In this document: piece after piece, positions 13,964 to 19,963 of the stretch
How positions within the stretch are numbered: position 1 is the stretch's first letter
Layout: each line of letters starts with the position of its first letter
From: MED-G16 sp964467915
Lineage (GTDB): Bacteria; Bacteroidota; Bacteroidia; Cytophagales; MED-G16
DNA length: 19,963 nucleotides
Direction: 5' to 3'
Assembly: GCA_964467915.1 (NCBI GenBank)
Contig: CAYXSW010000026.1
Span: forward strand, 1 to 19,963
Notes under the pieces: model-generated
The model's database searches: none
What the model was told of the DNA's origin: nothing
The model's input: only the letters and a program-made list of their open reading frames with translations
Translations under genes and position numbers: made by a program

Positions 13964-14893
13964 TTAATTATTTGAAATAAACCTTTCAGCATCTAGAGCA
14001 CCCATGCAACCTGATCCAGCAGCAGTAACAGCCTGACGATATATTTTATCTTGCGCGTCACCAGTTGCGAATACACCTGGAATATTTGTAAGAGTTGACC
14101 CTGGCTTTGTAATTATATATCCACTATCATCTAAATTGAGATAATTTTTAAAAATTTGAGTATTTGGCTTGTGACCAATTGCTATAAAGACACCACTTAG
14201 TTCAATATTTTTAGTCTCTTTAGAAATATTATTAATTACATCAATACTATCAACTGACTCATCTCCATTTATTTCTTTAATTTCAGAGTTCCAATGAATT
14301 TTAATTTTTTCATTTTCTTTTATTCTGTTTTGCATTATAACAGATGCTCTCATCTCATCTCTACGTATTATCAAGTGAACCTTATTAGTAAGTTTGGATA
14401 GATATAAAGCTTCCTCAGCTGCTGTATCACCTCCTCCAACTACCGCAACATCTTGGCCCCTAAAGAAAAACCCATCACATACTGCACATGCTGATACACC
14501 CTTACCATTCAACCTCTGTTCTGATTCTAAGTTTAACCATTTTGCTGAGGCTCCAGTTGAAATTATGACAGATTTAGCTATAATCTTTTCATTATTTTCT
14601 GAAAATGAAATAAGTGTTTCTGATGAAAAATCTACAGATGAAATCATTCCAGATCTTATATCTGCACCAAATCGTTCAGCTTGCTTTTCGAAATCATCCA
14701 TCATTTCTGGACCCATTACTCCCGAAGGATAACCAGGATAGTTTTCTACGTCAGATGTTATTGTTAGCTGACCACCAGGTTGATCTCCTTTGTAGAGTAA
14801 AGTTTTTAGCCCAGCCCTAGAAGTATAAATAGCAGCTGTATAACCAGCAGGGCCAGATCCAATTATTAAAATATCAACACTTATCTCTTTCAT
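13964..14893 (-). CDS. trxB: thioredoxin-disulfide reductase
   Basis: TrxB is a cytosolic FAD enzyme that passes electrons from NADPH to thioredoxin. An N-terminal FAD-binding GSGPAG (12-17), the PGGQLT segment (39-44), the redox-active pair C136-A-V-C139 in SACAVCDG, the NADPH-binding GGGDTA (153-158) and the C-terminal FAD motif FATGDAQD are all seen in the right order. The 309-residue length is that of the low-molecular-weight bacterial form. The ATG at 14893 shares its last base's neighbourhood with the pnp stop (TAATG, 1 bp overlap), a clear case of translational coupling. Placement between pnp and bshB1 suggests a role in general thiol maintenance in a bacillithiol-using cell. Confidence 0.97.
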   Translation of the reverse strand: MKEISVDILIIGSGPAGYTAAIYTSRAGLKTLLYKGDQPGGQLTITSDVENYPGYPSGVMGPEMMDDFEKQAERFGADIRSGMISSVDFSSETLISFSENNEKIIAKSVIISTGASAKWLNLESEQRLNGKGVSACAVCDGFFFRGQDVAVVGGGDTAAEEALYLSKLTNKVHLIIRRDEMRASVIMQNRIKENEKIKIHWNSEIKEINGDESVDSIDVINNISKETKNIELSGVFIAIGHKPNTQIFKNYLNLDDSGYIITKPGSTLTNIPGVFATGDAQDKIYRQAVTAAGSGCMGALDAERFISNN

Positions 14894-17028
14894 TATTTTT
14901 TATCACCTTTATCTGGTCTTGGTAATAATGCTTTTCTAGATAATCTAAACTTACCCGATCTTTTATCAACTTCTATAAGTTTAACTTTTATTTCCTCTCC
15001 TTCTTCTAAAACATCATCCATTGTCTCAACTCTTTCCCATTTAATTTCAGATATATGTAAAAGACCATCTTTTCCAGGCATAAATTCAATAAAAGCACCA
15101 AAGTCTTTTATTGTCTTAACTTTACCTACATACGTTTCACCTACTTCAGGTACAGCAATTATAGCCTTAACTCTTTCAACAGCATTGTCCATATCTTCTT
15201 GATTTGAAGAGAAAATATTAACAACACCATGTTCTTCAACCTCCTCAACTAAAACTGTAGCACCTGACTCTTTCTGAATTTCCTGAATTATTTTACCACC
15301 CGGTCCAATAACAGCACCAATCATATCTTTAGGAATAGACATTTTATAAGACCTAGGAGTATGAGCTTTTAAATCAGATCTAGAACTTTTCATAGTTTTA
15401 GACATTTCTTTTAATATATGTAGTCTTCCTTCCTTAGCTTGTTTTAATGCTTCAGTTAGAATATCGTATGATAAACCATCTATTTTTATATCCATCTGAC
15501 AAGCTGTTATACCGTCTTCAGTACCAGTAACTTTAAAGTCCATATCTCCAAGATGATCTTCATCTCCTAAAATATCAGATAAAATGGCATAGTTTCCAGA
15601 TTTAGAGTCAGAAATCATACCCATAGCAATTCCTGAAACAGGTTTTTTAATTTCTAGACCAGCATCCATAAGAGCTAAACTACCAGCACAAACAGTAGCC
15701 ATTGAAGATGATCCATTAGACTCAAGTATATCTGAAACTATTCTTATAGTATAAGGATTATCTTCATCAGAAGGTAACATATTTTTAAGTGCTCTAAGTG
15801 CAAGATTACCATGACCTATTTCTCTCCTACCTGCACCACGATTAGGCCTAACTTCACCTGTAGAAAATCCAGGAAAGTTATAATGAAGAATAAACTTATT
15901 ATATCCTGAATTCATGGCGCCGTCAATCATCTGCTCATCAAGTTTTGTTCCTAAGGTAACTGATGTTAAAGATTGAGTTTCACCTCTAGTGAACACAGAT
16001 GAACCATGTGCATTAGGTAAGTAATCTACCTCAGACCATATTGGTCTAATTTCATCTAATTTTCTACCATCTAATCTTATTTTATTATCTAAAACAGCAT
16101 TTCGTATTGCATCCTTTTCAACATCATGGAAATACTTTTTAAATAAAAACTCATCAAAATCTTCAGTTTCTTCAATACCTGATAAATATTTTTCTCTAAT
16201 TTCACCAAAAGCTTCACTTCTCTTCTTCTTATCAGCTATACCCTTTTGAGCGATTTTATAAAGATCATCATATGTTTTCTCATGAATATCTTTTTTAAGA
16301 TCCTCATCAGAATTTTCATGAGAATAGTCTCTATTACCATCACTTTTGATTTTTTTAAGTAAATCATTCTGAAGTTCACACAAAGATTTTATTGCATCAT
16401 GAGCAACCTTAAGAGCTTCTACAATTTCCTCTTCTGATACTTCCTTTGACTCACCCTCAACCATAGAGATATTATCATAAGAAGCACCAACCATAAGGTT
16501 AAGTGTAGAATTTTCAATTTCTTCAGGTGTTGGATTAACAATATATTTACCATCAGTTTTAACTACCCTTACCTCTGCTATTGGCCCATTAAATGGGATG
16601 TCAGATACAGTCAAAGCAGCAGATGCAGCTAATGCAGCTAATGCATCAGGCAACACATCTTTGTCAGCACTTATTAGATATAATAACACTTGGGTGTCGG
16701 CATGATAATCTGAAGGAAATAATGGTCTTAGTACCCTATCTACAAGCCTACATATTAAGACTTCATGATCTGACAACCTACCTTCTCTTTTAAGAAAACC
16801 ACCAGGTATTTTTCCAGCTGATGCAAATTTTTCTTGGTAGTCGACAGACAAAGGGAGAAAATCCACATTATCCATAGCTTCTTTTTTAGAGACAACCGAT
16901 GCTAATATCATTGTCTTTCCCATTGTTAATACTACTGAGCCATCTGCTTGTTTTGCTAATTTTCCAGTTTCAATGGATACTTCTCTTCCATCTGAAAGTT
17001 TTTTACTTACGTTTATTGGTTTAATCAT
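14893..17028 (-). CDS. pnp: polyribonucleotide nucleotidyltransferase (PNPase)
   Basis: PNPase is the phosphorolytic 3'-5' exoribonuclease of mRNA decay and makes a homotrimeric ring in the cytosol. Domain order is complete: first RNase PH domain (about 10-145), helical linker (about 230-310), second RNase PH domain (about 318-540) with the catalytic stretch LGDEDHLGDMD (D489 and D495, matching E. coli D486 and D492), KH domain (about 558-620, loop IGPGGK), S1 domain (about 630-700). The 711-residue length is normal and no frameshift is seen. The ATG at 17028 lies 55 bp downstream of rpsO, the classic rpsO-pnp order. A weak 4-bp hairpin (17053-17065) sits in that gap. The stop overlaps the trxB start. 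Confidence 0.98.
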   Translation of the reverse strand: MIKPINVSKKLSDGREVSIETGKLAKQADGSVVLTMGKTMILASVVSKKEAMDNVDFLPLSVDYQEKFASAGKIPGGFLKREGRLSDHEVLICRLVDRVLRPLFPSDYHADTQVLLYLISADKDVLPDALAALAASAALTVSDIPFNGPIAEVRVVKTDGKYIVNPTPEEIENSTLNLMVGASYDNISMVEGESKEVSEEEIVEALKVAHDAIKSLCELQNDLLKKIKSDGNRDYSHENSDEDLKKDIHEKTYDDLYKIAQKGIADKKKRSEAFGEIREKYLSGIEETEDFDEFLFKKYFHDVEKDAIRNAVLDNKIRLDGRKLDEIRPIWSEVDYLPNAHGSSVFTRGETQSLTSVTLGTKLDEQMIDGAMNSGYNKFILHYNFPGFSTGEVRPNRGAGRREIGHGNLALRALKNMLPSDEDNPYTIRIVSDILESNGSSSMATVCAGSLALMDAGLEIKKPVSGIAMGMISDSKSGNYAILSDILGDEDHLGDMDFKVTGTEDGITACQMDIKIDGLSYDILTEALKQAKEGRLHILKEMSKTMKSSRSDLKAHTPRSYKMSIPKDMIGAVIGPGGKIIQEIQKESGATVLVEEVEEHGVVNIFSSNQEDMDNAVERVKAIIAVPEVGETYVGKVKTIKDFGAFIEFMPGKDGLLHISEIKWERVETMDDVLEEGEEIKVKLIEVDKRSGKFRLSRKALLPRPDKGDKK

Positions 17029-17083
17029 ATGTGTAAAATTTATTGATATAAGTCGTGAAAAACGATGTGAAAATAATTAAGAA

Positions 17084-17359
17084 CTACTTTCTTATGTTAA
17101 GCTTTGCTATAATGTCTCTATACCTATCAATATATTTGGAAGAAAGATAATTTAATAATTTCCTCCTTTTACCAACTAATCTTAACAGTCCCATTCTAGA
17201 TGAGTGATCATTATTGTTTGTTTGTAAATGATCTGTAAGATGTTTAATTCGATAAGTAAACAAAGCTATTTGAGATTCAGCTGAACCCGTATCATTGTTT
17301 TTCTTTAACCGACCATGATCTTTGAAAATCTTTTGTTTTTCTTCTTTATCTAAATACAT
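17084..17359 (-). CDS. rpsO: 30S ribosomal protein S15
   Basis: S15 is a primary binder of 16S rRNA in the small-subunit platform. The 91-residue protein carries the family core: TGSAESQIALFTYRIKHLTDHL, NNNDHSSRMGLLRLVGKRRKLL and YLSSKYIDRYRDIIAKLNIRK, a four-helix layout with the conserved H-DHSSR-GL turn. It starts at the ATG at 17359, has its own -7 element 41 bp upstream and is followed by pnp, as in most bacteria. It is separated from the upstream LptF/G gene by 65 bp. Confidence 0.98.
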   Translation of the reverse strand: MYLDKEEKQKIFKDHGRLKKNNDTGSAESQIALFTYRIKHLTDHLQTNNNDHSSRMGLLRLVGKRRKLLNYLSSKYIDRYRDIIAKLNIRK

Positions 17360-17400
17360 GCTTAGTCAAAGTTTAATTGTTTTATTCGTTAAAATTCAGG

Positions 17401-17408
17401 CAAAAATA
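17401..17408 (-). promoter_or_regulatory. -7 promoter element of rpsO-pnp-trxB-bshB1
   Basis: Minus strand TATTTTTG matches TAnnTTTG exactly, 41 bp upstream of the rpsO ATG, giving a leader of about 35 nt. The -33 TTG is not seen at the standard distance. It suggests that rpsO and the genes after it can be transcribed apart from the LptF/G gene. Confidence 0.5.
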
Positions 17409-17424
17409 GGAAAATATTAACTGA

Positions 17425-18930
17425 TTAAAAATTCTTAATCATTTTTTTAATTTTAGAAATTTTTGATGATAAATAATCTTTAATATTAAATTCAAAAATT
17501 CTTGAGTCTTTTCTTGAATGATACAAAAAAAATAAACCAATTGGAAATAAAATTAAATTTGATAACCAAGCAGCTAATTCAGTAGAAATTATATCTTCTC
17601 TAGCCCACTTTATACCTAAAATATTTAATACATAGTATATAATATAAAAAACAATAGATATTATTACAGGTACTCCAATTCCTCCCCTTTTAATTAAAGA
17701 ACCCAAAGGCGCACCAATTAAAAACATAGAAAAGCATGCAAAAGCTTGAGCATACTTTTTGATAAGTTCAATTTCATTTTTATTAATTTCAAAATTTTGC
17801 GATTTAATTCTAGCATAATTAATACTTAAGTTCGTCTTAATATTTCTTGCTGTGTTTAATGCTCTAGAATATGTACTTCTATCATAGTCTAATTTTTTAT
17901 TAACTCGATATAAAAATGAATCTGATAAATTAATTAAAGAATTATCATTGCTGAAATAATCTTTAACTAAATCTTCTTCTTTAAATTCAGATCTAATAAA
18001 TTTTACATCCTCTGGTAAAATAAAATTATCATTCATATGATAATTATAGAAAGAAGATGAATTCTTTAACATGATATATTTTTGCTTTGATTGATTAAAT
18101 CTTAAGGAATCAATAGAATTTGATAATTCATAAGTATTCTTCATTCGATAATCGCCTGCAAATAATTCTTCTTTTGTCCTCTTAAGATCAAAAGAAGACA
18201 TATCAAAGATTAATTTCATGAAAGAAAAATTATTTCTATAAAACTGATTAATATATTTAATTCGTGAACTTTGGGATGGAACTTCAGTATAAGAACTTCC
18301 GTCATATAATTCAAATACCAAATACCTATTATCTAAAATTGAGTACATAAAAGCAGAATCTGACAATATTACTCTATTGTTGCCTTGATAAGTAACATGA
18401 TCATAAATCATCACATCTTTTAAAAGCTCGTCATTTATTTTCTGATTTGCTTTGATAGTGTATCCAGGTATCCCACTGTAAAACTGACCTTCTTTTAAAT
18501 CCATAGAAGGTTTTTTTCTCTTTATATCATACAACAGACTCAAGGCTTTTAAGTTGGCTTTTGGAACGAAGTTGTTATTAGAATAAAACGCAAATATTGA
18601 TATCAAAATAGAGATAATAAATAAGGGAAATAATGTCCTTAATAAAGAAATACCAGAACTTTTAATTGCTGTTAACTCATTATTCTCTCCTAAATTTCCA
18701 AAAGTCATAATGGATGACAATAAAACAGCCAATGGTAATGCATCTGGAGTTATTCTTACAGAAAAATAAAATAGGAATTCAAACAAAACCGAAAAACTTA
18801 AGTCCTTACCTAAAATATCATCAAAATATTTTAGCATAAACTGTAATAAAAGTATAAAAACTACAACAAAGAATGTTACAAAGAAGGGGCCTATAAAGGA
18901 TTTTAAAATTAAGGAATCAAATTTTCTCAC
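17425..18930 (-). CDS. LptF/LptG (YjgP/YjgQ) family permease
   Basis: This is an inner-membrane subunit of the lipopolysaccharide transporter LptB2FG, which lifts LPS from the inner membrane to the periplasmic bridge. Three N-terminal transmembrane helices (about 11-35, 48-76, 98-117), a large periplasmic jellyroll-type domain (about 120-390) and three C-terminal helices (about 394-413, 418-440, 450-472) give the family layout. TPDALPLAVLLSSIMTFGNL and the coupling-helix region ENNELTAIKSSG are family signatures, as are GIGVPVIIS and AAWLSNLILF. The 501-residue length is longer than the E. coli proteins (about 360), as is common in Bacteroidota, the excess being in the periplasmic part. It follows the START-like gene by 12 bp. 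LptF versus LptG cannot be decided from sequence alone. Confidence 0.9.
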   Translation of the reverse strand: MRKFDSLILKSFIGPFFVTFFVVVFILLLQFMLKYFDDILGKDLSFSVLFEFLFYFSVRITPDALPLAVLLSSIMTFGNLGENNELTAIKSSGISLLRTLFPLFIISILISIFAFYSNNNFVPKANLKALSLLYDIKRKKPSMDLKEGQFYSGIPGYTIKANQKINDELLKDVMIYDHVTYQGNNRVILSDSAFMYSILDNRYLVFELYDGSSYTEVPSQSSRIKYINQFYRNNFSFMKLIFDMSSFDLKRTKEELFAGDYRMKNTYELSNSIDSLRFNQSKQKYIMLKNSSSFYNYHMNDNFILPEDVKFIRSEFKEEDLVKDYFSNDNSLINLSDSFLYRVNKKLDYDRSTYSRALNTARNIKTNLSINYARIKSQNFEINKNEIELIKKYAQAFACFSMFLIGAPLGSLIKRGGIGVPVIISIVFYIIYYVLNILGIKWAREDIISTELAAWLSNLILFPIGLFFLYHSRKDSRIFEFNIKDYLSSKISKIKKMIKNF

Positions 18931-18942
18931 AAGAGAAATGGT

Positions 18943-19338
18943 TTAAGCTCCAATTATTTCTTTTAGTTGAGATAAAAGATTATCCCAAATTTGATATGAT
19001 TCCTCTAAATCATCTGTTTCCGTATACTCTTCAACTCTAACGAAAACAGATTGAGTTAACTCATTTATCTCAAGTCTAAATTCTAGAGTATCATATTCTT
19101 TAGGTTTTTCATCTTCATTAATAAACTTAAACCTAACATATCTGTTTTTTTTAATTGAATCTATTACAGCAATTCTCTCCTCTCCATCTAATAAAAATAT
19201 TAAGGTCTTATCTATATTATTAATGTTAACATCATCAGCAAACCATTCACACAAACCTGTGGCAGTACTAAGGTATGGGAAAAGCATTTTTCTAGATGCA
19301 TTAATTGGATACTCTCCTATAAATTTTTGTTTAGCCAT
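18943..19338 (-). CDS. START-like domain protein (Bacteroidota-conserved)
   Basis: This 131-residue cytosolic protein has the START/AHSA1-like helix-grip fold, a cavity-forming domain that binds hydrophobic ligands; no ligand is known for this subgroup. Visible features are the early strand FIGEYPINASRKMLFPYLST, the GLCEWFADDV motif (residues 28-37) and the long closing helix SYQIWDNLLSQLKEIIGA. It resembles small START-like proteins that are widespread in Bacteroidota. It starts at the ATG at 19338 with no Shine-Dalgarno site and lies 12 bp upstream of the LptF/G gene, so the pair is probably one transcript. A lipid- or envelope-related role is suggested only by that neighbour. No TAnnTTTG element was found in its 102 bp upstream gap on this strand. 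Confidence 0.85.
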   Translation of the reverse strand: MAKQKFIGEYPINASRKMLFPYLSTATGLCEWFADDVNINNIDKTLIFLLDGEERIAVIDSIKKNRYVRFKFINEDEKPKEYDTLEFRLEINELTQSVFVRVEEYTETDDLEESYQIWDNLLSQLKEIIGA

Positions 19339-19421
19339 TTACTTTTTTATTTATAACTCTTTTAATTTATATAGTATATTTTAAGAACCCAAAACATTTT
19401 CTTTATTTATAATAATATATC

Positions 19422-19429
19422 TAGATTTG
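19422..19429 (+). promoter_or_regulatory. -7 promoter element of tRNA-Met
   Basis: TAGATTTG is an exact TAnnTTTG match ending 11 bp before the tRNA 5' end, so transcription would start a few bases upstream of the mature end. No clear TTG -33 element is present. Confidence 0.55.
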
Positions 19430-19440
19430 CCTACTTTTTT

Positions 19441-19514
19441 AGCGAGGTAGCTCAGGTGGTTAGAGCGTCGGATTCATAACCCGGAGGTCGGGGGTTCAAT
19501 TCCCCCTCTCGCTA
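19441..19514 (+). tRNA. tRNA-Met(CAU), probably elongator
   Basis: A complete cloverleaf is present: acceptor AGCGAGG/TCTCGCT (last pair G-U), D arm GCTCAGGTGGTTAGAGC, anticodon loop TTCATAA with anticodon CAT, variable AGGTC, T arm GGGGG-TTCAATT-CCCCC, discriminator A, no encoded CCA. The first A-U acceptor pair and lack of GGG/CCC anticodon pairs argue against initiator tRNA. A tRNA-Ile2 whose C34 is modified to lysidine cannot be fully excluded by eye. The innermost anticodon-stem pair is an A-C mismatch. Confidence 0.93.
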
Positions 19515-19524
19515 CTATAACAAT

Positions 19525-19560
19525 AAAACGGTTATACTTTTATAAAGTGTAGCCGTTTTT
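19525..19560. terminator. bidirectional intrinsic terminator
   Basis: The near-perfect inverted repeat AAAACGGTTATACTTT / AAAGTGTAGCCGTTTT surrounds a short TATA loop and has T runs on both sides. It ends the tRNA-Met transcript 10 bp after the tRNA on the plus strand and, on the minus strand, begins right at the stop codon of the DUF2306 gene. Confidence 0.85.
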
Positions 19561-19945
19561 AATTAAAAAAGACTTGGTATAAGTACCTTCCGGGAACAAG
19601 TGTAAATCCTCCTGCTATTATTAAACCGGCCCAAAATAGTATAATCATTGATCTTGAGTGATCTTTAATTTTACCTTTTTTTAAATAATAAATACTCTTT
19701 GGAACGGTGTATATAGTCAGAATACTTAGTAAATGAATCCATCCAAAATGATTTAAAAATTGAGGTCCTACTCTTGCCTCCATAAAAAGAGAAATAACTG
19801 CTTGAAAAAACATTAAGATCATATATGACCAACCAATAATTTTATGATTTCCAGAGCCCTTAGTTGAAAAATAAATTAAATATGCTCCTATAATTAAACA
19901 AGGACTTACTGCAATTAAATGAATTGTTCTTAGTAGTTCATACAT
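19559..19945 (-). CDS. DUF2306 family membrane protein
   Basis: This small integral membrane protein has four predicted helices (about residues 5-25, 36-54, 66-83, 97-117 counted from the chosen start). The family is of unknown function. Pattern matches are NHKIIGWSYMILM after helix 1 and WAGLIIAGGFTLVPGRYL at the C-terminus. I use the ATG at 19945 (128 residues) because the first helix follows directly, as in relatives. An in-frame TTG at 19954 exists, and the frame is open to the window edge, so an earlier start outside cannot be excluded. It is convergent with tRNA-Met and shares the terminator between them. Confidence 0.72.
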   Translation of the reverse strand: MYELLRTIHLIAVSPCLIIGAYLIYFSTKGSGNHKIIGWSYMILMFFQAVISLFMEARVGPQFLNHFGWIHLLSILTIYTVPKSIYYLKKGKIKDHSRSMIILFWAGLIIAGGFTLVPGRYLYQVFFN

Positions 19946-19963
19946 GGATTTCAAAAATAGATT

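Noticed and set aside
14394..14820. Two plus-strand open frames opposite trxB
   Set aside because: Both are antisense to TrxB with all its motifs intact and show no domain of their own.
16593..16793. Plus-strand frame rich in MQLMQ/QSKQQ opposite pnp
   Set aside because: It arises from the alanine-rich repeat codons of PNPase read in antisense; it has no start signal or independent features.
1..19963. CRISPR arrays, insertion sequences, toxin-antitoxin or defence cassettes
   Set aside because: I looked for repeat-spacer structure, transposase motifs and small paired ORFs and found none; the content is housekeeping throughout.

Overview
The window looks like a stretch of core chromosome from a streamlined, AT-rich member of the Bacteroidota, most likely a marine Flavobacteriales-type bacterium. 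This rests on several family-level signs: DUF4296, DUF3822 and DUF2279 proteins, the small START-like protein, BshB1-type bacillithiol synthesis, a Bat (Bacteroides aerotolerance) module, a BNR-repeat lipoprotein, near absence of Shine-Dalgarno sequences, and four exact matches to the Bacteroidota -7 promoter element TAnnTTTG. Genes are packed with overlaps or gaps of a few bases. I see no insertion sequence, integrase, phage gene, CRISPR array or plasmid function.

Layout. (1) 1-1126, minus strand: a DUF4296 lipoprotein, a minimal Smr-like protein and the N-terminal part of a secreted BNR-propeller lipoprotein that runs off the left edge. (2) 1117-8210, plus strand: one long co-oriented run starting at a good promoter. 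It encodes a DUF58 protein, a BatD-like membrane protein, BatA, the PLP-homeostasis protein YggS/PLPBP, an unknown membrane-anchored protein, a DUF3822 protein, CoaD (coenzyme A synthesis) and a secreted gamma-glutamyltransferase-like Ntn hydrolase. (3) 8211-8451: tRNA-Thr(UGU) on the minus strand with its own -7 element, plus an unusually GC-rich unexplained element. (4) 12595-8452, minus strand: YqgE/AlgH, a DUF349 repeat protein, threonine dehydratase and a DUF2279 protein. (5) 12616-13254, plus strand: PdxH, convergent with and overlapping the next operon. (6) 19338-13251, minus strand: START-like protein, LptF/LptG permease, ribosomal protein S15, PNPase, thioredoxin reductase and BshB1. 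(7) 19441-19945: tRNA-Met(CAU), a bidirectional terminator and a convergent DUF2306 membrane protein.

Themes. Vitamin B6 recurs: PdxH makes PLP, YggS buffers it and threonine dehydratase uses it. Thiol redox is covered by TrxB and BshB1. RNA and translation are covered by S15, PNPase and two tRNAs. The envelope is covered by the LptF/G permease, lipoproteins and the Bat module. There is no clear new defence or mobile system. The points most worth a second look are the reduced Bat module, the GGT-like enzyme that lacks the classic gamma-glutamyl-binding Arg, the minimal Smr-like protein, and the GC-rich element upstream of tRNA-Thr, which reads open in frame with the DUF2279 gene past its stop codon.
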